DNA of 41,653 nt from an uncultured Eubacteriales bacterium (GTDB lineage Bacteria; Bacillota; Clostridia; Monoglobales; Monoglobaceae): positions 1 through 41,653 of the forward strand of contig CAJLFL010000001.1 of the NCBI GenBank assembly GCA_905205855.1. The letters run 5' to 3'. Below, piece after piece: positions 30,771 to 39,468 of the stretch. The position numbers and the translations under genes are program-made. Positions within the stretch are counted from its first letter, which is position 1; the number at the start of each line of letters is the position of its first letter. Under the pieces are notes generated by a model. That model did no database searches and was not told the origin of the DNA. It saw only the letters and a list, made by a program, of their open reading frames with translations.

Positions 30771-33572
30771 ATGCGACACAAATTTAAACGTATATGCAGC
30801 CTGATTGTGACGGCGGCACTAAGCCTGACATGTATCGGAGGAATCGGTGTAAGCGCCGAAAAGACCGAAAAAGCTGACAATGCCGACAGCTATGCAATTG
30901 AAAGTATAGAGGGACTTGGCATTGCCGACGGAATAAAAAAGGACAGCGCCGACAGCCGCGTCAGCAGAGAAGAATTTGCGCTGATGCTGGTTCATATCTA
31001 CGGAAACAGACATAACGAGCTTGGAAAGCAGCCGATTGCCGATATAGCCGGTAATGAAAACGAGGCTAAGATTCAGAATATTATCGCAGGCAGACTGATG
31101 CTTTTGTATGATGACGGAAACTTTAAGCCGGATGAGAGTGTAACATGGGAAATGGCAATCAGAGCAATGATGTCACTTACCGGTTATGACAGAACACTTC
31201 CGCAGGATGAGAACGGGTATGTTTCCGGCAGAAGGAAGGCAAGACAGCTGGGTATACTGGATTCATTAACCGACGGCAGCGGAACAATACGCTATGATGA
31301 GCTTTGCAGATTGATATACAATACGCTGGATATTTCGGTTTTATACAGCTATACAAACGGTGAAGATATAAAAATCGGTGATACCAAAGAAACAGTCCTT
31401 TCGTATTACTTAAAGCTTATGCGCGTCAGAGGTATCGTAAAGGCTGTCGGAAGATATGCGATTTCCGGCGCTAAAGATGCAGACTGGGGTAAGATTGTGA
31501 TAGAAGATACGGCTTATACCTGTGATGACAGTATGTATACTGATTTCCTGGGCTACAGCGTAGAGGGATTTTGCAGCAATGACGGTAAGAAAAAGCTTAA
31601 AAGTATAGTAAAGTCATCTGATGACCAGCTCAAGCTTGAAATTGATATAGATGACGTAAGTTATAATGAGGCAAACAGAGTGCTGAGCTATACCGAGGAT
31701 GATGGACAATACGCCAAAAAGATGGTGATTCCGGCGGATGCAGATATATTGCTTAACGGTTCGCTTATAACATCATCACTGAAATCCGTTCTGGATAAAT
31801 CTGTTTGCGGTACGGTAACGGTTATCGACGGAAACTCAGACGGTAAGGCTGATGTGTTTATGATAAAACGCAGAGATGTCAGAGTTGTGGATTCGGTCAA
31901 CACGGTAGAGGAAGCAATATACGTTAAAAAATGGCAAAGAAACGGCGGCTCGTCTGTAAACGGAACAGAAAAAATAGTTCTTAAAGATAAAGAAAGAGTC
32001 GTAGTGCGTGATATGCAGGGTTATACCAGAAGCCTCGGCGATATTAAAGCGTGGGATGTAATAGAGGTAGAAGAAAATGCTGCGCTTGAAACATATTCCA
32101 TATTCTGTCCGTTTGAAACCGCTATGGGTATAGCGGAAACGGTTTACGGAAACGGAATAAAACAGAAGGTGGTAATTGACGGCAGCGAACATAAAATCAG
32201 TCCGGCATATTATACGGAATACGGCCAGGCAGAGGAACTTACTGCCGGAATAAACTATAATATCAAGCTGGATTCAAAAGGCAGAGTTGCGGCTGTTATT
32301 AAAAACCGCATAGGTAAAGGTCTTTTGGGATATGTGCTCGATGTATACAGAAACAAGTCCTCCTTCGGTGGCGGTGAAGCAAAGGTGCGTATGCTGACAG
32401 AGGATGGTCAGATACAGATGATAAGTCTTGCAAAGGGAAAGGTTGACGAAATAAGTGCAGATGATGGATATGAAATGGCAACGGCCGTTTTAAATTCATT
32501 TGAAACCCTTAATGCAAGTGCCGGTGCGGAGGTTGCACAGCTGGTAATATATGAAGTAAACGATAAACAGGAGATTGTATCTGTAAATACGCCGTATATT
32601 TCTACTGAGGAGGACGCACAGTCATTCCGTGCAATACCCTTGTTCGGCTCATACGGATTTCAGGATAAGCTGCGTAGAGGAGATACAATAGAGGGTAACT
32701 ACCGCATAGACAGCTCTGCAAAGGTGTTTATAATTCCCCCGGGCGGCAGAGAGTTTGTACGCAGCGCAGGAGATTATAACTTTGCGGTAAAGAGTGCTCT
32801 GTCACATTTAGGTGACGGCGGCAGCGCACCGATACAGGCGTTTAAGTATACGGACGGCTCTTATAATCTTGATGTGCTTGTTGCACGGCAGGGCGGAAAT
32901 GCCTCAATAGGTGCGGATACTCCGATTCAGCTTGTTAAGTCGGTATTTAAGTCTATTGACGCCGACGGTAATCCGACAATGGGAATGGACGTAATAACAA
33001 TAGATGTTTACGGCGGCAAAAATGAGAATACGTATTACGCTGCAGAATTGGATTTGTTTAAGAATTACTCATCCGGAGATGTTGCTCAGGTTGTTTTAAA
33101 CGACAAGGGCGTGGTTACATATATCAGACCGGTAATATACCTCAATGATCCGACCAACGGCAAACATCTTGAACTTAAAAAACCGGTTGAACCTGATGAC
33201 GGGCAGTGGAATAACTATTCAGAGCCGAGTAAGGTGCTGCTTGCGGGAGCATATTGCCGCGAGGAGGAATCACTGATAGTAAACAGAGGCCCTAAGGTTC
33301 TGCAGAGCGGAGCAATAACGCCGGCTAAAGAAATGAGTGTTTTGGCGGCAGAGGAGGCTGATATATCCAGATTGAGCGGATTTATGAGCAGTACATACGT
33401 TTATCCGCTTGACAGTATGCCGAATATATTTGTGTATGACGAGAGCAGAAAGGTTTTTGAACCCGGTGACAGAAATGACATTATTGATTACAAATCCGAT
33501 CCTGCAAACTATTCTACAATGATGATGTTTACATGGTGGGGCGGAATAAGAAGTATTGTAATTTATAAATAA
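30771..33572 (+). CDS. Large SLH-like N-terminal, S-layer-type surface protein
   Basis: 933 residues with a signal peptide (cut near GVSA-EKTEK). The N-terminal part (about 40-190) has SLH-like repeats (GLGIADGIKKDSADSRVSREEFALML, LLYDDGNFKPDESVTWEMAI, LGILDSLTDGSGTIRYDELC). About 740 residues of beta-rich, repeat-like sequence follow with no recognised catalytic site. Segments such as RGIVKAV, VIDGNSDGKADVFMIKR and GLLGYVLDVYRNK recall clostridial SLH proteins with repeated small beta modules. Probably an S-layer-associated structural or glycan-binding protein. It is last of the co-directional cluster. Its end overlaps the promoter of the AraC regulator. Confidence 0.78.
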   Translation: MRHKFKRICSLIVTAALSLTCIGGIGVSAEKTEKADNADSYAIESIEGLGIADGIKKDSADSRVSREEFALMLVHIYGNRHNELGKQPIADIAGNENEAKIQNIIAGRLMLLYDDGNFKPDESVTWEMAIRAMMSLTGYDRTLPQDENGYVSGRRKARQLGILDSLTDGSGTIRYDELCRLIYNTLDISVLYSYTNGEDIKIGDTKETVLSYYLKLMRVRGIVKAVGRYAISGAKDADWGKIVIEDTAYTCDDSMYTDFLGYSVEGFCSNDGKKKLKSIVKSSDDQLKLEIDIDDVSYNEANRVLSYTEDDGQYAKKMVIPADADILLNGSLITSSLKSVLDKSVCGTVTVIDGNSDGKADVFMIKRRDVRVVDSVNTVEEAIYVKKWQRNGGSSVNGTEKIVLKDKERVVVRDMQGYTRSLGDIKAWDVIEVEENAALETYSIFCPFETAMGIAETVYGNGIKQKVVIDGSEHKISPAYYTEYGQAEELTAGINYNIKLDSKGRVAAVIKNRIGKGLLGYVLDVYRNKSSFGGGEAKVRMLTEDGQIQMISLAKGKVDEISADDGYEMATAVLNSFETLNASAGAEVAQLVIYEVNDKQEIVSVNTPYISTEEDAQSFRAIPLFGSYGFQDKLRRGDTIEGNYRIDSSAKVFIIPPGGREFVRSAGDYNFAVKSALSHLGDGGSAPIQAFKYTDGSYNLDVLVARQGGNASIGADTPIQLVKSVFKSIDADGNPTMGMDVITIDVYGGKNENTYYAAELDLFKNYSSGDVAQVVLNDKGVVTYIRPVIYLNDPTNGKHLELKKPVEPDDGQWNNYSEPSKVLLAGAYCREEESLIVNRGPKVLQSGAITPAKEMSVLAAEEADISRLSGFMSSTYVYPLDSMPNIFVYDESRKVFEPGDRNDIIDYKSDPANYSTMMMFTWWGGIRSIVIYK

Positions 33573-33584
33573 TTGTTGTATAAT
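33556..33584 (+). promoter_or_regulatory. Sigma-A promoter for the AraC-type regulator
   Basis: TTGTAA (33556-33561), 17-base spacer, TATAAT (33579-33584), overlapping the last codons of the upstream gene. Start is expected near 33591, so the regulator can be made independently of the operon. Confidence 0.65.
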
Positions 33585-33588
33585 AAAG

Positions 33589-33629
33589 ATAAGGGAGCTG
33601 TCGCTCGTGGGAGGGACGGCTCCTTTTAT
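33589..33629 (+). terminator. Hairpin with T-run between the operon and the regulator gene
   Basis: GGAGCTGTC (33594-33602) pairs with GGACGGCTCC (33614-33623) with one G-U. The stem is flanked by ATAAG and CTTTTAT. It can end the long operon. It also lies at the very start of the regulator's own transcript, so it may damp it. Confidence 0.6.
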
Positions 33630-33644
33630 CAAGGAGTGTTGATT

Positions 33645-35927
33645 ATGCGGCGCAGCAAAGAAAAAAAGCTTTTGTTTACATGGGTGATGTCTTATCTGCT
33701 TGTAATTGTATTGTCCGGAATTATATCGGTTTGTATACTTGCATACTCAATGGGCGCACAGAAAAGAGAGCTTGCCCAAAATAACCGTACAATGTTTGAG
33801 ATGATACAGACAAGAACAGATACCATGTTTGAAACGGCGCAAAACATAGCTCTGTCATTTGAAAACGATATGATTGTTCAGAGTTATCTTGAAAATCCAA
33901 GCCCGTCAGTAAATGACAGCTACGAAATTATAAATGCAATAACCAATTCCGGGGTAAATACGGTTTCGTATAATATGATAGGCGGAATATATCTTTATGT
34001 CGAAAACGGCGACTATGTTTTGAATAATTTAGGAAAGTATCCGGCATATGAGTTTTACAGAACTTATCATAATTCGGAGGGGTTTTCATACCAAAAGTGG
34101 TACAGTCTTATGACAGACAGCCATGATAAGGAGTACATAAATCTGGACTATCAGGTCGGAGGACAAAATCTGTCAGCGGGGATTTGTATGCTTCAGACCT
34201 TGGGAACGGGCAGAAATAAGGCAACTCTGGCAGTAATGCTTAATACAAAGACGATTGAGGAACTTATAGCCTCGACGTGGAATAACATCCCGGTTGGCTT
34301 TGGAATATACACCGGCGATGGTCAAAACGTATTCCACTATGGCGATGAAAAGACCAATGCAATGCTTACGGACTCTGTTCCGGATAAAAAAACATCAAAC
34401 GGTTATCAGATATACACTCTGAAGTCAACGATAACAATGTTCAGTTATAAAATTGCGTATCCCAAGAGCGTGTTTCGCGGACTGTATATAAAAATATATT
34501 GTATTTTCGGCGGAATGATACTGATGCTTGCTCTGCTTGCGCTGATTGTTACGTCAAGATATGCAAAGGAAAACTATCAGTCCATAAGGCGCATTGCTCA
34601 GCTTATAGAACAGAATGTCAAGCGCAAGATTCAGATGGACGATAAAGTGTATGTGTATATGGAACAGGAGCTGCGAAAGACCTTTGAGGGGCATGAAAAC
34701 CTGCGCGAAGAACTTGCAGAACAGGATGAACAGCTTAAACAGATTTTTTTGACCAACCTTTTGACAAAGGACGGAATAAATAATGATGTAATAGCTGAAA
34801 AAATGAAGAAGTTTAATATAAAATCGGTATCAAATACATTTTATGCGGCAGTATTTTATGTTTCGGATATAGAAGATATATTTTTTGAAAAGAACAAGGG
34901 CAGCTATGACGATCAGCTGCATCTTGCAAACTTTATTATAGAAAACATCATAACGGAGCTGCTGGGTGAAAGATTTGCGGTGAATTCCAACATTATTGAC
35001 GATGCCGTGGTGACAATAATAAATACTCCGGCAGAAACAAACGTTAAGGACACTATAAGAGGAATTTGCCGAAAGGGCACGGATATTATATCCAAAGAGT
35101 TCGGTTTTTCATTCAGATGCTGTATAAGCTCTGCCGAGCAGGGAGCCGCCAACCTGCACACGGCTTATAAAAATGCGGTGTATACAATGGATTATTCCTC
35201 TACTATTTCCTCAGATGATATTCTGTTCTATGATGAGATAGAAACACGGCAGACCTATGATTCGACAGACTTGCTTTCCGTCCAGGAAAAGTACACCGGA
35301 CTTATGCAAAGCGGTAATTATGCTGACGCGATAAGCGTGCTTGACGAGGTGTTCAGCCGTCTGGAAAGCGGAAATATGAGTCTTGAACTTTTGAAATACA
35401 AGATGTATGCGCTGACCAATCTGATAGTTGAAAACCTCCGCTCTGCCGCTAAGACCGGGGATAATATCAGTCAGGAGTACATAGATGAAAAAACAGAGGT
35501 TTTGCTTAATATTAAGACGATAGCGGATCTGCGAACCGAACACGAAAAAATCCTTAAAGAACTGCATGAGCAGACAAGCCTCAAAGGCGCGGATAAAAAT
35601 GTAAAGCTTATAGAGCGTGCCCAGAGGTTTATATGCGAGAATTACAGTGATTGTAATATGAGCGTAAGCTCTATCGCAGAGCATTTTAATCTTAATTCTT
35701 TGTATTTTTCAAGGCTGTTTACAAAGTATTCGGGCAGATATATAAGCGATTATATAACACAAATCCGTTTGGATAATGTAAAAAGGCTGCTTGCACAGAC
35801 TGATGATACCATAGCACAGATTGCGGGAAAAACCGGATTTTACAGTGATGTGGTGCTGATAAGAAGCTTTAAAAAGAATGTAGGCACAACTCCCGGAAAA
35901 TACCGTATACAGATGAAAAAAGAATAA
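33645..35927 (+). CDS. AraC-family regulator with extracellular sensor domain (YesN-like)
   Basis: 760 residues from ATG 33645, which has AAGGAG 8 bases upstream; the open frame extends 24 codons further without a ribosome site. A membrane helix (about 10-33) and a second one (about 290-312) flank an extracellular sensor domain of dCache-like size. A cytoplasmic linker follows (helical, then GGDEF-unrelated mixed region). A C-terminal AraC helix-turn-helix pair completes it (about 655-755, MSVSSIAEHFNLNSLYFSRL and a second helix before FKKNVGTTPGKYR). This type senses extracellular sugar or wall signals and activates neighbouring transport and glycosidase genes. It is most likely the activator of the operon at 13627. 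Confidence 0.9.
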   Translation: MRRSKEKKLLFTWVMSYLLVIVLSGIISVCILAYSMGAQKRELAQNNRTMFEMIQTRTDTMFETAQNIALSFENDMIVQSYLENPSPSVNDSYEIINAITNSGVNTVSYNMIGGIYLYVENGDYVLNNLGKYPAYEFYRTYHNSEGFSYQKWYSLMTDSHDKEYINLDYQVGGQNLSAGICMLQTLGTGRNKATLAVMLNTKTIEELIASTWNNIPVGFGIYTGDGQNVFHYGDEKTNAMLTDSVPDKKTSNGYQIYTLKSTITMFSYKIAYPKSVFRGLYIKIYCIFGGMILMLALLALIVTSRYAKENYQSIRRIAQLIEQNVKRKIQMDDKVYVYMEQELRKTFEGHENLREELAEQDEQLKQIFLTNLLTKDGINNDVIAEKMKKFNIKSVSNTFYAAVFYVSDIEDIFFEKNKGSYDDQLHLANFIIENIITELLGERFAVNSNIIDDAVVTIINTPAETNVKDTIRGICRKGTDIISKEFGFSFRCCISSAEQGAANLHTAYKNAVYTMDYSSTISSDDILFYDEIETRQTYDSTDLLSVQEKYTGLMQSGNYADAISVLDEVFSRLESGNMSLELLKYKMYALTNLIVENLRSAAKTGDNISQEYIDEKTEVLLNIKTIADLRTEHEKILKELHEQTSLKGADKNVKLIERAQRFICENYSDCNMSVSSIAEHFNLNSLYFSRLFTKYSGRYISDYITQIRLDNVKRLLAQTDDTIAQIAGKTGFYSDVVLIRSFKKNVGTTPGKYRIQMKKE

Positions 35928-35934
35928 CATAAAT

Positions 35935-35978
35935 AAAAGCAGCGGCATCAAGAATCTGTCCTTGATGCCGCTGCTTTT
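35935..35978. terminator. Strong bidirectional terminator
   Basis: AAAAGCAGCGGCATCAAG (35935-35952) pairs perfectly over 18 bp with 35961-35978, with an 8-base loop and flanking A and T runs. It ends the regulator gene. Confidence 0.92.
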
Positions 35979-35995
35979 GTGCTGCGAAAAAACTC

Positions 35996-36024
35996 TTGAC
36001 TTTTATAGCTAAACGCGGTAAAAT
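35996..36024 (+). promoter_or_regulatory. Sigma-A promoter for rny
   Basis: TTGACT (35996-36001), 17-base spacer, TAAAAT (36019-36024), about 115 bases before the start codon. The rest of the gap to 36130 is AT-rich leader without obvious structure. Confidence 0.75.
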
Positions 36025-36140
36025 AAAATGTAAACTTCTAAAATTTTATGCTTTACGCTTTTAGCTTTTATAACTGATGTATTTATATTATTTATGTTAA
36101 TTGTTACAAGAATTGTTTTTAAATTTTAACTCAGGAGGTG

Positions 36141-37715
36141 TTGGAAATAGACATAGAATTAGTTATAATCATTGTTTTGGCTGTTGCCGCAGTGATTGGC
36201 GCTTTTGTTGCATTCAAGTGCGGATATGCTTACAGAAAAAAGCTTGCAGAGCTTAAAATAGGCAGTGCCGAGGAAGAAGCAAAGCGCATTATAGAAACAG
36301 CAATGGATCAGTCTGTGAAAGACGCGGAAAATCTTAAAAAAGAAAAGCTTTTAGAAGCAAAAGAAGAAATACATAAGTTAAGAAGTGAGCTTGAAAAAGA
36401 AATAAAAGATCGCAGAAATGAGCTTCAGCGACAGGAGCGGAGAGTACAGCAGAAAGAAGATACAATAGACAAAAAGACACAAATGCTGGAAAAGAAAGAA
36501 GAACAAATCCAGAGAAAGTTCAACGAAGCCGAAGAAAATCAGGCAGAGATTGAGCGTGTTAAAAAGCTGCAGATGGCTCAGCTTGAAAAAATATCGGAAT
36601 TTACAGCTTCACAGGCAAAAGAATTTTTGCTTAAACAGGTTGAAAACGATGCGGTGCATGATAAGGCGGTTCTGATTAAAAATATTGAGGAACAAGCCAA
36701 GGAAGAAGCCGAAGAAAGAGCACGGCATATTATTACCGGTGCAATTCAGCGCTGTGCTGCCGATCACGTAACCGAAACTACCGTTTCGGTTGTTAATCTG
36801 CCGAATGACGAGATGAAGGGCAGAATTATCGGACGTGAGGGCAGAAATATACGCACGTTGGAAACCTTGACCGGTGTTGATTTGATTATTGACGATACGC
36901 CGGAGGCGGTTATATTGTCAGGCTTTGATCCTGTCCGTCGTGAAATTGCAAGGCGTTCACTTGAAAAGCTGATTACGGACGGCAGAATCCATCCGGGACG
37001 TATAGAGGAAATGGTTGAAAAATCTACAAAAGAGGTTGATACCATTATTAAGCAGGAGGGTGAGAGAGCGGCATTTGAAACAAATGTGCCCGGAATCCAT
37101 CCTGAACTTTTAAGATTGCTCGGACGTCTTAAATACAGAACAAGCTACGGTCAGAATGTGCTTCAGCATTCAATAGAGGTATCATTGCTTGCAGGTCTTA
37201 TGGCGGGTGAGATGGGCGCAGATGTTGCTCTGGCAAAACGCGCAGGACTTTTGCATGATATAGGCAAGGCTATCGACCATGAGGTTGAAGGCTCACACGT
37301 TACGATAGGCGGCGATATTGCCAAGAAGTATAAGGAAAGCAGCAAGGTTGTTCATGCTATTCTTGCTCATCACGGCGATATAGAACCGAAAACCATTGAG
37401 GCGTGTCTTGTTCAGGCGGCAGACGGTATATCGGCTGCACGTCCCGGTGCACGCAGAGAGAATCTTGAATCTTACATTAAAAGGCTTGAGCAGCTTGAGG
37501 AAATCGCAAATTCCTTTAAGGGTGTTGAAAACTCATATGCTATACAGGCAGGACGCGAGGTTCGTATTATGGTTAAATCCGATGTTGTTTCGGATGATGA
37601 AACCGTTTTGATGGCAAAGGATATTGTAAAGCAGATAGAGGGTACTATGGAATATCCCGGACAGATAAAGGTAAATGTTATCAGAGAGCTTCGTGCGATA
37701 GAATTTGCAAAATAA
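36141..37715 (+). CDS. rny: Ribonuclease Y
   Basis: About 524 residues with the complete RNase Y layout: one N-terminal membrane helix (about 5-27), a long charged coiled coil (about 35-200), a KH RNA-binding domain (MKGRIIGREGRNIRTLE, about 225-290), and an HD phosphohydrolase domain (LQHSIEVSLLAG, AKRAGLLHDIGKAIDHE, about 335-430) whose His/Asp bind metal. It is the membrane-bound endonuclease that starts mRNA decay in Firmicutes. The start is uncertain: AGGAGG is 36133-36138, and the in-frame codons after it are GTG (overlapping it), TTG 36141 and no ATG. I take TTG although the 2-base spacing is short. Confidence 0.95.
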   Translation: MEIDIELVIIIVLAVAAVIGAFVAFKCGYAYRKKLAELKIGSAEEEAKRIIETAMDQSVKDAENLKKEKLLEAKEEIHKLRSELEKEIKDRRNELQRQERRVQQKEDTIDKKTQMLEKKEEQIQRKFNEAEENQAEIERVKKLQMAQLEKISEFTASQAKEFLLKQVENDAVHDKAVLIKNIEEQAKEEAEERARHIITGAIQRCAADHVTETTVSVVNLPNDEMKGRIIGREGRNIRTLETLTGVDLIIDDTPEAVILSGFDPVRREIARRSLEKLITDGRIHPGRIEEMVEKSTKEVDTIIKQEGERAAFETNVPGIHPELLRLLGRLKYRTSYGQNVLQHSIEVSLLAGLMAGEMGADVALAKRAGLLHDIGKAIDHEVEGSHVTIGGDIAKKYKESSKVVHAILAHHGDIEPKTIEACLVQAADGISAARPGARRENLESYIKRLEQLEEIANSFKGVENSYAIQAGREVRIMVKSDVVSDDETVLMAKDIVKQIEGTMEYPGQIKVNVIRELRAIEFAK

Positions 37716-37728
37716 AATATGTTTAAAA

Positions 37729-37773
37729 AAGACTGTTTAAAAAGTCAAACGACTTTTTAAACAGCCTTTTTTT
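37729..37773. terminator. Intrinsic terminator after rny
   Basis: A 16-base arm GACTGTTTAAAAAGTC (37731-37746), loop AAAC, and the matching arm 37751-37766, with A-run and T-run flanks. It also faces the convergent pnuC remnant. Confidence 0.9.
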
Positions 37774-37781
37774 ATATTTCT

Positions 37782-38470
37782 TTATGCTTTTTGGCGTTTG
37801 TGTATTTTTGTCCAGTTTATATATCCGTATATATCATTGGCAAGAAACATAACAAAGCATATAATGACCGATAGATACGATATATCCTGCGCGGCAGCCA
37901 TGCTCCACAATACGATAAGCACAATATCGTTAAGTCCGTATGCTATTGCATAAAGCGGACTTCGTCTGAAGGTCAGGTATACAGCAAGAAAGCTTGTTGT
38001 GACCGATATGGTGCTCAGAATCAGATTTGCGGTATTCATATACTTTAAAATAAAATAAAACACAGTGGTGACAATCGCGGACAGTACAAGAGCCAGCACG
38101 ATTTCTCATCCAGACAGCGAGTTGACCTCTACCTCGGCCCTGTTGCCGTTGTAAGGGTTTTTAAGCCATGATACAAGAGCAATTATTGCCATTGGTGCGG
38201 TCATTCCAAGGTAGGTTATCATTTCACCGTAGTATGAAAAGGTGTATGATATTACGCCGTAGAACAGGCTGAATACTACTGTAAGTACCTGACCGATGGG
38301 ATTCCCTTTGCATTTAGTATCAGTGAGGTAGAGCCGATAATTGATGCACTGAGCGTAAGATAGTTCTCTCTGTCAAAAATACAAAAAGACACAATAATTA
38401 AAAGCAGTGACATTCCCCATAAGGTTTTTTCAGCAGCAGAAAAATAGTTAAAAGCTTTTTTGATAATCAT
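37782..38470 (-). pseudogene. pnuC: pnuC, nicotinamide riboside transporter, broken by frameshift and in-frame TGA
   Basis: The minus strand encodes a PnuC-family membrane protein in three pieces. Piece 1 starts at ATG 38468-38470 (AAGGAG upstream) and reads to LILNAKG. A one-base loss in the GGG run at about 38303-38306 then shifts the frame. The shifted frame continues with NPIGQVLTVVFSLFYG and GEMITYLGMTAPMAIIALVSW, as expected for PnuC. It meets TGA at 38106-38108, after which EIVLALVLSAIV runs in the same frame to the end, with the hallmark NDIYGYINW. Repairing both lesions gives about 230 residues and seven or so membrane helices, the normal size. PnuC imports nicotinamide riboside for NAD. 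Either the gene is dead or the assembly has errors here. Confidence 0.85.
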
Positions 38471-38484
38471 AAGATACTCCTTTC

Positions 38485-38592
38485 AAATTTCGGCTAAACA
38501 AAAAAGCATTTGTATACACATCTTCTAAGACCTAATGATGTGCTTACAAATGCTTTTCGCATTCACTACCCGGTGGCAGTATATATTATGTT
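38485..38592 (-). promoter_or_regulatory. Attenuator-like structured leader of pnuC
   Basis: On the minus-strand RNA a hairpin ACTGCC/GGTAGT comes first. A small hairpin AATGC-GAAAA-GCATT follows, whose 3' arm is also the 5' arm of a long terminator-like hairpin: AAAAGCATTTGTA pairs with TACAAATGCTTTT, enclosing CACATC/GATGTG, then TTTTTTG. The two folds are mutually exclusive, as in a riboswitch or attenuator. I cannot assign a known NAD or other riboswitch class. A plain terminator is the alternative. Confidence 0.5.
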
Positions 38593-38598
38593 TTCTGT

Positions 38599-38627
38599 AT
38601 AATGTCATATACAAGACAAAAAGTCAA
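38599..38627 (-). promoter_or_regulatory. Sigma-A promoter for pnuC
   Basis: On the minus strand TTGACT (38627-38622), 17-base spacer, CATTAT (38604-38599). The start is expected near 38592, just before the structured leader. Confidence 0.6.
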
Positions 38628-38718
38628 GAAATTTTATAATGAATTTACCGGACTGGCAAAACAGGACAAAAACCGTCATAAAAATATATAGTAAACATTT
38701 TGCAGAGGGGATGGGAAA

Positions 38719-39405
38719 ATGATTGGTTTTTTGTGTTATTTTTTACAGTCAATAACGTTGCTGCTGTCATATATTTCAAACGGAAATTCTTTTCCGAAAC
38801 CATTATCGGCGGCGGAGGAGCGCGAGTGTCTTGAACGCTTTAATAAAGAGGGAGATATAGAGGCGAGAAACAAGCTGATAGAACATAACCTCAGACTTGT
38901 TGCACATATAGCAAAAAAATATACGGGAAGTGTGCGCGATCACGAGGATTTGCTTTCAATCGGCACAATAGGTCTGATTAAAGGGATAACCAGCTTTGAT
39001 CCTTCAAAGGGAACGCGGCTTGCAACGTACGCCGCCAGATGCGTGGATAATGAGATTCTTATGCTCCTGCGCGCCAAGAAGAAGGAACAGGGGGATGTTT
39101 CGCTTAACGAATCAATCGGTACGGATAAAGAGGGCAATCAGATAATGCTGATAGACGTTATGAGCAATGACGAAGCCGATGTCTTTGATGAAATAAATTC
39201 TGGCATAGAATTCAAACAGCTTTACCGGAATATAAAGAATGAACTCGATCCGAGAGAACGAGAAGTGATTGTACTCAGATACGGATTGATAGACGGACAT
39301 TGCCTGCCGCAGAGGGAGATTGCTAAAAAGCTTAAAATTTCACGTTCATATGTGTCGCGTATAGAAAAAAAGGCAGTAGGAAAATTAAGGAAAAACCTTG
39401 ACTAA
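38719..39405 (+). CDS. sigK: Sporulation sigma factor K (uninterrupted)
   Basis: 228 residues. The hydrophobic N-terminus (FLCYFLQSITLLLSYISNG) corresponds to the pro-sequence of pro-sigma-K, and FPKPLSAAEE begins the mature-like part. Region 2 is clear: LRLVAHIAKKY, DLLSIGTIGLIKGITSFDPSKGTRLATYAARCVDNEILM. Region 4 has the HTH QREIAKKLKISRSYVSRIEKKA. Sigma-K drives late mother-cell gene expression during sporulation, so this supports a spore-forming organism. No skin-like prophage splits the gene. GAGGGG precedes the ATG. The 120 bases upstream contain no convincing sigma-A promoter, as expected for a sigma-E-controlled gene, and I could not fix a sigma-E site. Confidence 0.92.
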   Translation: MIGFLCYFLQSITLLLSYISNGNSFPKPLSAAEERECLERFNKEGDIEARNKLIEHNLRLVAHIAKKYTGSVRDHEDLLSIGTIGLIKGITSFDPSKGTRLATYAARCVDNEILMLLRAKKKEQGDVSLNESIGTDKEGNQIMLIDVMSNDEADVFDEINSGIEFKQLYRNIKNELDPREREVIVLRYGLIDGHCLPQREIAKKLKISRSYVSRIEKKAVGKLRKNLD

Positions 39406-39427
39406 TACCTCAAATGTGTATTATACT
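39398..39427 (+). promoter_or_regulatory. Probable sigma-A promoter for the VIT-domain gene
   Basis: TTGACT (39398-39403, inside the end of sigK), 18-base spacer, TATACT (39422-39427), about 40 bases before the start codon. Confidence 0.55.
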
Positions 39428-39468
39428 TTTGTTGTAATTTAAGACACAAAGATAATATGGTGGGTATT

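Noticed and set aside
38640..38700. Sigma-E promoter for sigK (GTCATAAA ... AACATTTT)
   Set aside because: The -35-like CATA is there but the -10 part does not fit the CATAnnnT consensus. Too weak to call.
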